Notes under the pieces: model-generated
Seen by the model: only the letters and a program-made list of their open reading frames with translations
The model's database searches: none
Told to the model about the DNA's origin: nothing
Source of the DNA: Gordonia jacobaea
GTDB taxonomy: Bacteria; Actinomycetota; Actinomycetes; Mycobacteriales; Mycobacteriaceae
Length of the DNA: 64,000 nucleotides
Direction of reading: 5' to 3'
Assembly: GCF_001186365.1 (NCBI RefSeq)
Contig: NZ_LDTZ01000016.1
Coordinates: 186,001 to 250,000, forward strand
Shown: one piece after another, positions 25,121-34,434 of the stretch
Position numbering within the stretch: position 1 is the first letter of the stretch
How the letters are laid out: every line of letters begins with the position of its first letter
Position numbers and translations under genes: made by a program

Positions 25121-25210
25121 CAACCCAGCACGAGCACGCACCCCGCTCGGTCCGACACCGGGCTCATCCGAACGTGCCCGCGGCATGATGAAATAGGTAG
25201 GAACACAACC

Positions 25211-26413
25211 ATGGTCAGCAATCCCTGGGCGCGCAACCCCTGGTTCGAGACGGTCCAAGAGGCGCAGCGTCGAGCAAAGAAGCGCTTGCCGAAGTCGGTC
25301 TACTCGTCGTTGATAGCGGGAACGCAGGGTGGCCACACCACCCACGACAACGTCGCTGCGTTCGACGAGATCGAGTACACGCCACATGTTGTCGGCGCCC
25401 AACCCGATCGCGAGTTGGCGACCACCGTCATGGGTCAGGAACTCTCGTTCCCGGTGATGATCTCCCCGACGGGCGTGCAGGCCGTCGATCCCGACGGCGA
25501 GGTCGCGGTGGCCCGGGCAGCAGCGGCCCGTGGAACCGCAATGGGGTTGAGTAGCTTTGCATCTCACCCGATCGAAGAGGTCACGGCAGTCAACGACAAG
25601 ATCTTCTTCCAGATCTACTGGCTCGGCAGCCGTGACGACATCCTCGCGCGCGCCATGCGCGCGAAGGAGGCAGGCGCCAAGGGACTCATCGTCACCACCG
25701 ACTGGGTGTTCAACATCGGTCGCGACTGGGGAAGCCCGGAGATCCCGGAAAAGGTCGACTTCAAGGCGCTGCTGCGGCTGGCACCGGAGATCGCGGTCAA
25801 GCCACGCTATGCACTCGACTGGATTCAGGACGGCAAGATCATCATCCCGGACCTGACCGCGCCGAACGTCTCCAAGGGCAAGGGACAGCCGGGACCGACG
25901 TTCTTCGGCGCCTACGGCGAGTGGATGAACACCCCGCCGCCCACCTGGGACGACCTGCAGTGGCTGCGCGAGCAGTGGGGCGGACCGTTCATGGTCAAGG
26001 GCGTCACGAGGCTCGACGACGCCAAGCGCGCCGTCGACATCGGCGCCACAGCGCTGTCGGTCTCCAACCACGGTGGTAACAACCTCGACGGCACTCCCGC
26101 CACGATCCGTCTTCTTCCGGGTATCGCCGACGCTGTCGGAGACCAGATCGAGGTGCTGCTCGACGGCGGTATCCGACGCGGCAGCGACGTCGCCAAGGCC
26201 GTTGCCCTCGGCGCTCGCGCGGTGATGGTCGGTCGCGCCTACCTGTGGGGTCTGGCAGCCAACGGCCAGGCGGGCGTCGAGAATGTGCTCGACCTGCTCC
26301 GCATGGGACTCGACGGCGTCGTGATGGGCTTGGGCCACAAGAGCGTTCACGAACTCTCGCGCGACGACCTGATCATCCAGCCGGGCTTCGAGCGGTCCTT
26401 CGGCGACGCCTGA
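25211..26413 (+). CDS. mftD: mycofactocin-system FMN oxidoreductase MftD
   Basis: A 400-residue FMN-dependent alpha-hydroxyacid-dehydrogenase-like enzyme with the PMMISPTG-type FMN region (PVMISPTGVQAVDPDGE), SNHGGNNLDGTPAT, and DGGIRRGSDVAKAVALGARAVMVGR near the end. MftD oxidatively deaminates the MftC product to the alpha-keto lactam that gives mycofactocin its redox activity. It starts 90 bp after mftC with TAGGTAGGA as binding site. It is the last plus-strand mft gene before the minus-strand insert. Confidence 0.95.
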   Translation: MVSNPWARNPWFETVQEAQRRAKKRLPKSVYSSLIAGTQGGHTTHDNVAAFDEIEYTPHVVGAQPDRELATTVMGQELSFPVMISPTGVQAVDPDGEVAVARAAAARGTAMGLSSFASHPIEEVTAVNDKIFFQIYWLGSRDDILARAMRAKEAGAKGLIVTTDWVFNIGRDWGSPEIPEKVDFKALLRLAPEIAVKPRYALDWIQDGKIIIPDLTAPNVSKGKGQPGPTFFGAYGEWMNTPPPTWDDLQWLREQWGGPFMVKGVTRLDDAKRAVDIGATALSVSNHGGNNLDGTPATIRLLPGIADAVGDQIEVLLDGGIRRGSDVAKAVALGARAVMVGRAYLWGLAANGQAGVENVLDLLRMGLDGVVMGLGHKSVHELSRDDLIIQPGFERSFGDA

Positions 26414-26431
26414 CCCGCACGCGGGCGCACG

Positions 26432-26599
26432 GTCGAGCGCGCACTTCTGCCCGTCGACTGTGCGCTCCGTCGTGCCGACTGTGCGCTTAATACTGCCGAC
26501 TGTGCGCCGCATTTCGCCGACCGTGCGCTGCGTTGAGTCGACTGTGCGCCTCTGACCGTCGACCGTGCGCTGCGTCGTGTCGACTGTGCGCCGGATGTG
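26432..26599. repeat. 21-bp tandem array, eight units, in a convergent spacer
   Basis: Units start at 26432, 26453, 26474, 26495, 26516, 26537, 26558 and 26579. Each has a 13-bp core GYCGACYGTGCGC followed by 8 unconserved bases; the first unit is degenerate. The array lies between convergent mftD and the SDR gene. Confidence 0.92.
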
Positions 26600-26650
26600 A
26601 CCTGCTTGCTGAATAACTAAGTGGGGGAGCGACGTTCGTCACTCGCTGCG

Positions 26651-26713
26651 ACGCCCAGTCGACGGTCTGGAGCGCCCAGTCGGCAGTGCGGAGCGTACGC
26701 CCGACGCGGCTCA
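26651..26713. repeat. inverted copies of the 21-bp repeat
   Basis: Three 21-bp units in opposite orientation: cores ACGCCCAGTCGAC, GCGCCCAGTCGGC and a degenerate third running into the SDR stop codon. About 50 bp of unique AT-richer sequence separates them from the forward array. Confidence 0.75.
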
Positions 26714-27526
26714 GACCTTCGAGTTGCCCATGTCGATCTGGAACTGGGCGCCGGTGACGGCGCGGGCCGACGGTGAGGTCAGGTACAGCACGGCGTCGCT
26801 GATGTCATCGGTGGAGGCGACGGGGAAGTGGTCCATCATCGAGATGAAATAGCGTGTGTACTCGCCCATTTCGAAGATTCGCATGGCGGAGGTGTCGGCG
26901 ATGCCCATCGGGGTGTCGACCGCGTACGGGTGCACCGAGTTGACGCGAACGTTCTTGGGCGCCAACTCTTTCGCGGTGGTCTGGGCCAGGCCGGTCAGCG
27001 CATACTTCGACGCGCTGTATGCGGCTTGCATCGGCATGGCCTTGAGTCCCGCCACCGACGAGACGACCACGATCGACCGGTTGTCGGCATCGTTGTCGAG
27101 CAGTGCCGGGATGGTGGCGCGCAAGGTCTTCCACGTGCCGGTGACGTTCACGTCGAGAACGTCGGCGAACTGTTGCTCCGGCAGTTCCCACGTGAAGCCC
27201 CACGACAGGATGCCTGCGTTGGCTACGACATGGTCGAGTCGGCCGAACTGCTCGACGCCGTCGGCGACCAGTTGCTCCTGGAAGGCGAGGTCGCGCGTAT
27301 CACCCTGGCGGGCAAGGATTTTGCCGCCGACTTCCTCGACGAGCCTTACGGTCTCGGCGAGGTCGGCCTCTGTCGACGGCGGGTAGGTGATGTAGTCGGC
27401 AACGGTGTCGGCGATGTCGAGACCGATGATCGATGCGCCCTCGCGCGCAAAACGGATGGCGTGGTTACGACCCTGACCGCGCGCGATACCCGTGATGTAG
27501 ACGACTGTGCCGTCGAACTGTCCCAT
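26711..27526 (-). CDS. mycofactocin-coupled SDR oxidoreductase
   Basis: A 271-residue short-chain dehydrogenase: glycine motif TGIARGQGRNHAIRFA, DIADTV at the acidic end of strand 2, NAGI, Ser of VVVSSVAG, and catalytic Y-x3-K in AYSASKYA. TGxxRGQGRxHA and an inserted loop are marks of the mycofactocin-type SDRs, which hold NAD tightly and pass electrons to mycofactocin. Location within the mft locus supports this. A perfect KstR-type box precedes it, so the substrate may be a steroid or sterol side-chain alcohol; that is inference. Confidence 0.88.
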   Translation of the reverse strand: MGQFDGTVVYITGIARGQGRNHAIRFAREGASIIGLDIADTVADYITYPPSTEADLAETVRLVEEVGGKILARQGDTRDLAFQEQLVADGVEQFGRLDHVVANAGILSWGFTWELPEQQFADVLDVNVTGTWKTLRATIPALLDNDADNRSIVVVSSVAGLKAMPMQAAYSASKYALTGLAQTTAKELAPKNVRVNSVHPYAVDTPMGIADTSAMRIFEMGEYTRYFISMMDHFPVASTDDISDAVLYLTSPSARAVTGAQFQIDMGNSKV

Positions 27527-27535
27527 GGGCAGAAC

Positions 27536-27549
27536 TGTAACACGTTCTA
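27536..27549 (-). promoter_or_regulatory. KstR-type operator upstream of the SDR gene
   Basis: TGTAACACGTTCTA matches TnnAACnnGTTnnA at every fixed position. It lies 10 bp before the SDR start codon, in the 52-bp gap after the racemase gene. Confidence 0.65.
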
Positions 27550-27578
27550 GTTATCGCGCGCGGTCGGATCTGTCGAGC

Positions 27579-28754
27579 TCAGTCCGTCCAGACGGCGGCG
27601 GCGTCGACCGCCTCACGATCGGGGCCACGCGGGGTCGACGGTGCGGTCCGCGAGAACCGTGGAGCCACCTGTGCCTGGCGGACTCCGTCGATCTCCACGA
27701 GGTTGGCGCGGGCGGCCATATGCGGATCGTCGGGCGCCTCGGCGAACGTGAGCACCGGTGACACGCAGGCATCCGTTCCGTCGAAGATCTTGGCCCACTC
27801 GTCGCGAGTACGCGACGCGAACGTCTCGGTGAAGATCTGCCTCAGCTTCGGCCAGTTGGCGACGTCGTTCTGCCCGGGAAGATCGGCATCGGTCAGGCCG
27901 AGGCCGCGGAGCATCTCCGCGTAGAACTGCGGCTCGATAGCCCCGGCGGCCATGTACTTGCCGTCCGACGTCTCGTAGACCTCGTAGTACGGCGCGCCGG
28001 TGTCGAGCATGTTCGTGCCCTGCTCGTCGCTCCACAAACCGGTGCCTCGAAACGCCCAGATCATCTGTCCCAGAACGGAAGCGCCGTCGACCATCGCGGC
28101 GTCGACAACTTGCCCGTGACCCGACGACGCGCGCTCGACGAGCGCCGCGAGGACACCCATCACCAAGAACATCGAACCGCCGCCGAAGTCGCCGACGAGG
28201 TTCATCGGCGGCACCGGACGCTCGCCTGCCCGACCGATTGCGTGCAGCATTCCGGTGAGCGAGATGTAGTTGATGTCGTGACCGGCCTGCGTCGCGCGCG
28301 GGCCTTCCTGACCCCAACCGGTCATGCGTCCGTAGACGAGGCGCTCATTGACCGACTCCAGATCCGACGGACCAAAGCCCAGTCGTTCCATGACGCCGGG
28401 ACGGAAACCCTCGAGCAGAACGTCAGCTTTACCGATGAGTCGCAGGATCTCCTCCCGGTCGGCCGGATCCTTGAGGTTGGCCTCGACGACGCGCCTGCCC
28501 CGCAGGAGTGCGTCGGCGTTGCGCGCCGGATCGGGTAGCTGACCTGGCCGCTGGATGCGGATCACGTCGGCTCCGAGGTCGGCCAACATCATCGCGGCGT
28601 GCGGGCCGGGACCGATGCCCGCGAACTCGACGACCCGTACACCGTTCAGCGGACCACCTGTACCAACGCTTTTCGACGATGCGCCCGCGTTCTGCGCGCC
28701 TGCCGAAGCGGATGCCGGCCGGCCTGCCGCGTCGGGCGTCGACGGTGCGTTCAT
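27579..28754 (-). CDS. alpha-methylacyl-CoA racemase (CaiB/BaiF family)
   Basis: A 391-residue family III CoA-transferase fold protein of the AMACR/Mcr branch: [45 protein letters not shown] with the catalytic His, and [13 protein letters not shown] with the catalytic Asp. It interconverts 2R and 2S methyl-branched acyl-CoAs, needed for beta-oxidation of sterol side chains and branched fatty acids. GGGAGG precedes ATG 28754. The N-terminal 30 residues are Ala/Ser-rich and dispensable-looking. It is followed by the mycofactocin-type SDR. Confidence 0.9.
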   Translation of the reverse strand: MNAPSTPDAAGRPASASAGAQNAGASSKSVGTGGPLNGVRVVEFAGIGPGPHAAMMLADLGADVIRIQRPGQLPDPARNADALLRGRRVVEANLKDPADREEILRLIGKADVLLEGFRPGVMERLGFGPSDLESVNERLVYGRMTGWGQEGPRATQAGHDINYISLTGMLHAIGRAGERPVPPMNLVGDFGGGSMFLVMGVLAALVERASSGHGQVVDAAMVDGASVLGQMIWAFRGTGLWSDEQGTNMLDTGAPYYEVYETSDGKYMAAGAIEPQFYAEMLRGLGLTDADLPGQNDVANWPKLRQIFTETFASRTRDEWAKIFDGTDACVSPVLTFAEAPDDPHMAARANLVEIDGVRQAQVAPRFSRTAPSTPRGPDREAVDAAAVWTD

Positions 28755-28776
28755 GGAATTCCTCCCACTCGAATTG

Positions 28777-28804
28777 GTGCGCCCACCTGTGTGGTGGGCG
28801 TCAC
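28777..28804 (-). promoter_or_regulatory. leader hairpin of the racemase gene
   Basis: GTGCGCCCACC pairs with GGTGGGCGTCAC (one bulged base) around TGTGT, 23 bp upstream of the racemase ATG. It is a stable structure in the 5' leader with no known class. Confidence 0.45.
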
Positions 28805-28840
28805 GCCGTGGCCTCAGAATGCCATACCGAGCGATCGTTC

Positions 28841-28886
28841 GGCAGAGCCGGGGGCGATCGCTAGGCAGGGCCGGGGGCGATCGATC
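28841..28886. repeat. 23-bp tandem duplication in a divergent spacer
   Basis: Two adjacent copies (28841-28863, 28864-28886) share the long core CCGGGGGCGATCG. They lie between the divergent racemase and mftE genes. Confidence 0.85.
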
Positions 28887-28996
28887 ACCGTGGGCGCACG
28901 TCCGCAGAACGCCTCGATGCGCACTCAGAAGAAATAGGTCAACAAAGTTTTCGGCGGCGGTTACCTCGCGCGCTTCACATCGGTAAAGTCGACCCA

Positions 28997-29707
28997 ATGA
29001 CGCGTCCGGCGACTTTGAGTTCGTGCACTTGGCCGGAACTGGAGAATTCTGCGACGACGCTCCTGGTCGCGGTCGGATCGCTCGAACAACACGGGCCACA
29101 TCTACCGCTCGACACCGACACCCGTATCGCGAGTGCGGTGGTGGCGCGTGTTCACGCGAACCTCGACGACCCGTCGACACTCATCGCGCCGCCCCTGGGC
29201 TACGGCGCGAGCGGTGAGCATGAGGGTTTTCCCGGCACCATCTCTCTCGGTCACGACGCGCTGCGCGGTGTGCTCGTCGAGTACGGGCGTAGCGCTTGCC
29301 GGTGGGCGCAGCGCATCGTGTTCGTCAACGGCCACGGTGGTAACGCATCGACTCTGGTCGACGCGATCGGTCTGCTCCGCTACGAGGGCCGCGACGTCGC
29401 GTGGTATCCGTGCGCCTTCGACGGAGCCGACGCGCACGCGGGTACGACGGAAACATCGGTGCTGCTTCACCTTTCGCCCGATTCCGTGCGTCGGGACAGC
29501 GTCGTGGTCGGCAATCGTGAGCCCGTTGCGACGCTGCTACCGGCGATGCGTGACGGGGGTGTGGCCTCGGTGAGTGCCAACGGCGTTCTGGGCGATCCGA
29601 CGACGGCGTCGGCGAACGAGGGTGCCGCGCTGGTCGATGGACTGGTGAGTCGACTCGGTGCCGCGATCCGAGAATGGGACGTCGCCGAGAACGGGCGCCT
29701 GCGATGA
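28997..29707 (+). CDS. mftE: mycofactocin leader peptidase MftE
   Basis: A 236-residue creatininase-family metallopeptidase: [16 protein letters not shown] supplies Glu/His/Asp metal ligands, with [16 protein letters not shown] and ANEGAA following. It trims the leader from MftC-treated MftA, releasing the C-terminal dipeptide. The start follows a promoter-like gap after the divergent racemase. Its stop overlaps mftF. Confidence 0.93.
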   Translation: MTRPATLSSCTWPELENSATTLLVAVGSLEQHGPHLPLDTDTRIASAVVARVHANLDDPSTLIAPPLGYGASGEHEGFPGTISLGHDALRGVLVEYGRSACRWAQRIVFVNGHGGNASTLVDAIGLLRYEGRDVAWYPCAFDGADAHAGTTETSVLLHLSPDSVRRDSVVVGNREPVATLLPAMRDGGVASVSANGVLGDPTTASANEGAALVDGLVSRLGAAIREWDVAENGRLR

Positions 29708-31152
29708 ACGCACCCACCGATGCGCCCGCGGCGCCCGCACCGAGCCGCGACCTTCCGAACGGCTTCCAGGTCCAGATCGACCTGCGATGTGCCCGGCACG
29801 GCGATCTGCGCTACCTCGTCGGCGGCTCGCCGACTCGCTTGATGCGGCTGTCCGACGCCGCGCTCGGGATGACATCTGTCGACGGTCGCATCGAGGTGTG
29901 CGACGGCCCGACCCGAACGCTGGCGCGACGCCTCCTCGACGCGGGAATGGCCAACCCCCGCCCCATGCACGGACCGTCGACCGACGACGTCACGATCGTT
30001 GTTCCGGTGCGCGACAACCAATCCGGCGTCGACCGTCTCCTGAACGCCGTCGGTGGCGTCAAGGTGATCGTCGTCGACGACGGTTCGCGGACTCCCATCG
30101 TCGCGCAGGGTCCGCAGGTGCGCGTGCTCCGTTTCGACGAGAACCACGGACCGGCGGCCGCACGAAATGCCGGCGCCGCTGCTGCCGACACCGAGTTCAT
30201 CGCCTTCGTCGACTCCGACGTGGTCCCGCACAGCGACTGGCTGATGATGCTGCTCGGTCACTTCTCCGATCCGGCAGTGGCGATCGCCGCGCCGCGCATC
30301 GTCGGGCTCGACCGCGACGACGAGGGCGGCGACCACCACAAGCGATCACTCGCCGAGCGTTACGAGAACGGCCATTCTTCCCTCGACATGGGGCCCAGCG
30401 AGGCGGGCGTCGTCCCGGGAACTCCGATCGCGTATGTGCCGAGTGCGGCAATGTTGGTGCGTGCGAGCGCCTTTGACGGATTCGACGAATCGCTGCGCGT
30501 CGCCGAGGACGTCGACCTGTGCTGGCGGACGCATGAGAACGGCTGGCGTATTCGCTACGACCCGATCGCGACGGTCGCGCACGATCATCGCACCAGCATG
30601 CGCACCGTGCTCGGACGACGACGGTTTTACGGCACCGGCGCGGCCTTCCTCGCCGAGCGTCACGGCGAGTCGGTCGCTCCGGTCGTGATGTCCATGTCGA
30701 TGGCCGCAGCGGTGGCGGCGTTGCTCACGCACACCAGGATCGGTCTCGCGGTGGCGGTGGTGATCCTGCTCCGCGTGGGGCATCGGCTCCGGACACGACT
30801 GGGCGAACTGCCGGAGGCCACACGTGTGTCCGCACAGATGACCTCGCGGGCAACCTTCTTCGGACTGCTGCAGGCGGCGGGCGCGGTGTGTCGTCACTAT
30901 TGGCCCGTCGCGTTGCTGCTGGCGCTGATCTCACCGAGATTCCGACGGATCGTCATCGAGATCGCGATCGCCGAAGGCGTCGTGGAGTGGATTCGCTCCG
31001 TCGCCGCGGAACCGGCGGTGGCGCCGACCATGGGGCCGTTCGGCTATCTGCTGTGCCGACGTCTCGACGATCTCGCGTACGGCACCGGGCTCTGGCAAGG
31101 GGTGGTCACGCATCGTGAACTCGCGGCGTTGCGTCCGGTACTGACGCCGTAG
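29704..31152 (+). CDS. mftF: mycofactocin glycosyltransferase MftF
   Basis: A 482-residue family 2 glycosyltransferase. An N-terminal PqqD-like stretch is followed by the GT-A domain (DVTIVVPVRD, VIVVDDGS, GPAAARNAG, FVDSDVV) and C-terminal membrane segments around 325-345 and 390-410. It decorates mycofactocin with an oligoglucose chain. The ATG overlaps the mftE stop (ATGA). Confidence 0.94.
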   Translation: MNAPTDAPAAPAPSRDLPNGFQVQIDLRCARHGDLRYLVGGSPTRLMRLSDAALGMTSVDGRIEVCDGPTRTLARRLLDAGMANPRPMHGPSTDDVTIVVPVRDNQSGVDRLLNAVGGVKVIVVDDGSRTPIVAQGPQVRVLRFDENHGPAAARNAGAAAADTEFIAFVDSDVVPHSDWLMMLLGHFSDPAVAIAAPRIVGLDRDDEGGDHHKRSLAERYENGHSSLDMGPSEAGVVPGTPIAYVPSAAMLVRASAFDGFDESLRVAEDVDLCWRTHENGWRIRYDPIATVAHDHRTSMRTVLGRRRFYGTGAAFLAERHGESVAPVVMSMSMAAAVAALLTHTRIGLAVAVVILLRVGHRLRTRLGELPEATRVSAQMTSRATFFGLLQAAGAVCRHYWPVALLLALISPRFRRIVIEIAIAEGVVEWIRSVAAEPAVAPTMGPFGYLLCRRLDDLAYGTGLWQGVVTHRELAALRPVLTP

Positions 31153-31174
31153 CGGCGTCGAATTCGACTGTGCC

Positions 31175-32482
31175 GTGCCCACATCGACTGCGAGCCGAGA
31201 CAGCGTCGACGTCGTGATAGTCGGCGCGGGCAGCGCCGGGTGCGTGCTCGCCGAGCGACTGTCACGTCACGAGAAGCGATCGGTGCTCGTGCTCGAGCAG
31301 GGCCCGTCGGAGTGGCCGGATGCCAGTGTCCTCGACCTCCGTAGGTTGCCGATCTCCGACGGCGAGCGCTATGTCACCCAGCATCGTGAGTCGTCCGGAT
31401 TGCCGGTGGTCCGTGGGCGCGGACTCGGCGGATCGTCGGCCGTCAACGGCGCCTACTTCATGCGCTTTCATCGTGACGACTTCGACGCCTGGCAGGGGCC
31501 GTGGACTCCCGATGTCATCGACAAGGCGTACGCCGAAGTCGACGAGAAGATGGGGGTGCATCCCTTCCCCGACGCTGATCTCGCGCCCACCGCGCTCGCG
31601 TTCGAGAAATATTGGGGAGAAACATATTCGACCCGACAGCTCGACGACCCGTGGCCGCTGGTAGGGGTCAATCGAGTGCGCTCGAACAGCGTCGTCGGGA
31701 TTCGACGGACCGCCGCGGACGCCTACCTGCGTCCCCACCTGAACCGGCCGAATCTGCGGGTCCGTACGGGCGTGAAGGTCGAGAGGGTGTTGCTCGCCGA
31801 TGCGAAGGCTGTCGGTGTGGTGTGCGACGGTCGCGACATCCGCGCACGCGAGGTGATCCTGTGCGCCGGAACCCTCGGCAGCGCCGCGGTGTTGTTGAGG
31901 TCGGGCGTCGCAGGCGAGCACATGCGCGTACACGAGCACCGCGAGGTGCTCGTCGGATATCGCCTCCGCGAGCAACCCGAACCGGGCCCGTTGCTGCCGA
32001 CGGTCGTGCACACCGGCGACGGGCTCGAGATCCGCTGTTACCGAGACGATTTCGCGCGGTACGTCGGAGGTCTCACGCTATCCGGTCCAGCTGTCGGAGT
32101 GGCGGCGATGGCGCCGGGTGCGCCGGGCGAGGTGTATCTCGACGGCGTGGACGCCGGGGTTCGGCTCGACCGGCCGGAAGATCGGGTACTGCGCGATATG
32201 GCGCGAACCGCGCACGAGGTGGTCGAGATGTTGAGGTCGTCGGAGTTCGGTGGGCTCGTCGTCGCCGACTCGATCGGCATCGACCCCGTGCTGCGCACCT
32301 CACAACATGCCTGGGGGTCGATGCCGATGGGCGAGCGCACCGACTGGCTCGGCGCAGTGCGAGGGGTCGGGCACCTTCGCGTTGTCGACGGTTCCATCCT
32401 CCCGGCCGCAGGCCGTAGCGGACCTCATGCCACCACGATGATGGTCGCGGCGGTGATCGGGGACGTGGTCGCCGCTGACTGA
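31175..32482 (+). CDS. mftG: mycofactocin-associated GMC oxidoreductase MftG
   Basis: A 435-residue GMC flavoprotein: Rossmann motif VDVVIVGAGSAGCVLAERL at the N terminus, RGRGLGGSSAVNGAYFMR, and the C-terminal HAWGSMPMG and GRSGPHATTMMVAA active-site histidine motifs. MftG moves electrons from reduced mycofactocin to the respiratory chain. The GTG start 23 bp after mftF has no strong binding site. It is the last mft gene. Confidence 0.92.
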   Translation: MPTSTASRDSVDVVIVGAGSAGCVLAERLSRHEKRSVLVLEQGPSEWPDASVLDLRRLPISDGERYVTQHRESSGLPVVRGRGLGGSSAVNGAYFMRFHRDDFDAWQGPWTPDVIDKAYAEVDEKMGVHPFPDADLAPTALAFEKYWGETYSTRQLDDPWPLVGVNRVRSNSVVGIRRTAADAYLRPHLNRPNLRVRTGVKVERVLLADAKAVGVVCDGRDIRAREVILCAGTLGSAAVLLRSGVAGEHMRVHEHREVLVGYRLREQPEPGPLLPTVVHTGDGLEIRCYRDDFARYVGGLTLSGPAVGVAAMAPGAPGEVYLDGVDAGVRLDRPEDRVLRDMARTAHEVVEMLRSSEFGGLVVADSIGIDPVLRTSQHAWGSMPMGERTDWLGAVRGVGHLRVVDGSILPAAGRSGPHATTMMVAAVIGDVVAAD

Positions 32483-32512
32483 GGCGCAAACATGGGATGT
32501 TAGGATGTGCTC

Positions 32513-33190
32513 ATGTCTGAGGTCATCGAGCGTCCCAAGCGCACCAGCGAACTGGTGGTGGAGCGGATGGAGCGGCTCATCCGCGACGGCGTCTGGCCCG
32601 TGGGAGCGTGTATCCCGGCAGAGCCCGAGCTGGTCCGTGATTTCGGAGTGGGGCGCAACACGATTCGCGAGGCTGTGCGTGCGTTGGAGCACTCGGGCAT
32701 GCTCGTGCCGCGCCGCGGCGATGGCACGTATGTGCGCAGCGCTAACACATTTGCCGCTGCGATGACCCGCACTGCCACGTCGGAGATGCTCGACGTGTTG
32801 CAGGTTCGTCGTGCACTGGAGTCGGAGGCCGCCGCGGGCGCCGCACGCGACGCAACCGCAGACGCCAAACGCACACTACGCGAGGCGCTCGACACGGCGG
32901 AGGGCATCCTCGCGACGGGCGACATCGACGCGTACGCGCGCGCCGACATCGACTTCCACACCGAACTCGTTGCGGCGTCGGGCAATCCGCTGCTCATCGA
33001 GATCTACTCGGGTGTTCTCGAAGTGATGCACCGCTCCCACGCCGACATCGCCGGATTGTCGGTCGTGGCAAACGCCCATCCGGCAGGCCATCGTGACGTG
33101 GTCGCCGCGATAGATGCCGGCGACGAGCAGGCCGCGCGTGCTGCAGTCGTTGATTACCTGGCCGAGGCAGAGGGCAGCGTGCGTCGATGA
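32513..33190 (+). CDS. GntR/FadR family regulator
   Basis: A 225-residue protein: winged HTH (MERLIRDGVWPVGACIPAEPELVRDFGVGRNTIREAVRALEHSGML) and a FadR-type helical C domain with the His metal site (DIDFHTELVAASGNPLL, HRSHADI, AGHRDVVAAI). Its stop overlaps the downstream exporter (ATGA), so it probably controls that gene in response to the exported or a related acid. ATG 32513 follows TTAGGA. Confidence 0.88.
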   Translation: MSEVIERPKRTSELVVERMERLIRDGVWPVGACIPAEPELVRDFGVGRNTIREAVRALEHSGMLVPRRGDGTYVRSANTFAAAMTRTATSEMLDVLQVRRALESEAAAGAARDATADAKRTLREALDTAEGILATGDIDAYARADIDFHTELVAASGNPLLIEIYSGVLEVMHRSHADIAGLSVVANAHPAGHRDVVAAIDAGDEQAARAAVVDYLAEAEGSVRR

Positions 33191-34434
33191 GCCGGACGTC
33201 CACATCGCCGACCCGGTCGACGTCCGAAACGCCCTCGGAGCATTCGATCAGGCTCAACCCGGGTGAATTGCGAGGCGGTGCAGCGATTCTCGCGGCCGTG
33301 GCGATCATGTTGGTTGCGGCCAATCTGCGGCCGCCCGTCGTGTCGGTTGCGCCGTTGATCGACGTGATCCGCGACGACCTCGGATTCTCCAGTGCCACAG
33401 CGGGTCTGCTCACCACTCTGCCGGTGCTGTTCTTCGGACTGACCGCGCCCATCGCGCCACGGATCGCAGCTCGATTCGGAATCGAACGCACCATCTTCGC
33501 GTCGCTCGCGTTGCTGATCGTCGGAATCCTGTTGCGTCTCATACCCTCTGTGGCGACGCTGTTCCTGGGATCGGCCGTTCTCGGCGCGGCAATAGGTGTG
33601 TGCAACGTGGTGTTGCCCGCCCTCATCAAGCGCGATTTCGCGCATCGATCCGGTCTGATGACCGGCTTGTACTCGATGACCCTGTCGGGCGGGGCGGCAG
33701 TGACCGCGGCGGTCATGGTGCCGATGGACACAGCGCTTGACGAGAACTGGCGGGCGTCGTTGGCGATGTGGGCGCTGTTGGCCGTCGTCGCGATGGCGGT
33801 GTGGGTGCCGCAGCTGCGTCGGGTACATACGGTCGCGGTGGGGCCGCGCGCGCCTGGTCTCTGGGCCAATCCGATCGCATGGGCGATCACGGTGTACATG
33901 GCGGCGCAGTCGTTCATCTTCTATACGTTCAGCGCATGGCTGCCGCAGTACCTGATCGACAACGGGAGCACGCCGTCGAGCGCGGGCAATGTGCTGGCGA
34001 TCGGTCAGGTGGTCGCGCTCATCATGTCGCTGGTGGCTCCGATCATCGCGGGGCGGTTCGCCGACCAACGTCTGGTGACCCTCGCATTTCTCGCGGTCTG
34101 TACGGCGGGGTTCGTCGGGCTGGTCTTCACCGATCATGCGACGGTGCTCTGGGTCTGCATGGTGATGGCGGGACCGGGCGCGGCCATCAGCCTCGCGCTG
34201 CTGTTCATGGTGCTGCGCAGTTCGTCTGCCACGCAGACCGGCCAGGTGTCGGGGATGTCGCAGTCCGTCGGCTACATCCTCGCGGCAGCCGGCCCGATCG
34301 CTATCGGATGGATTCACGATGTGACGGGATCGTGGTCGCTCGCCTTCGGAGTGCTCGCGCTCGCCGTGATCCCGCAGGCGCTCGCGACACTTCTGGCCGC
34401 CAAGAACGTACGAATGCCTTCTCATCTCGATTGA
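33187..34434 (+). CDS. CynX/NimT-type MFS transporter
   Basis: A 415-residue protein with 12 predicted membrane helices after a polar N terminus. The stretch MLVAANLRPPVVSVAPLIDVIRDDLGFSSATAGLLTTLPVLFFG is diagnostic of the cyanate/nitroimidazole-type transporter family. The substrate is unknown. Translation is coupled to the GntR regulator. Confidence 0.87.
   Translation: MSRTSTSPTRSTSETPSEHSIRLNPGELRGGAAILAAVAIMLVAANLRPPVVSVAPLIDVIRDDLGFSSATAGLLTTLPVLFFGLTAPIAPRIAARFGIERTIFASLALLIVGILLRLIPSVATLFLGSAVLGAAIGVCNVVLPALIKRDFAHRSGLMTGLYSMTLSGGAAVTAAVMVPMDTALDENWRASLAMWALLAVVAMAVWVPQLRRVHTVAVGPRAPGLWANPIAWAITVYMAAQSFIFYTFSAWLPQYLIDNGSTPSSAGNVLAIGQVVALIMSLVAPIIAGRFADQRLVTLAFLAVCTAGFVGLVFTDHATVLWVCMVMAGPGAAISLALLFMVLRSSSATQTGQVSGMSQSVGYILAAAGPIAIGWIHDVTGSWSLAFGVLALAVIPQALATLLAAKNVRMPSHLD

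Noticed and set aside
26432..26599. 21-bp array considered as a CRISPR
   Set aside because: The unit is far too short, spacers are 8 bp, and no cas genes are present.
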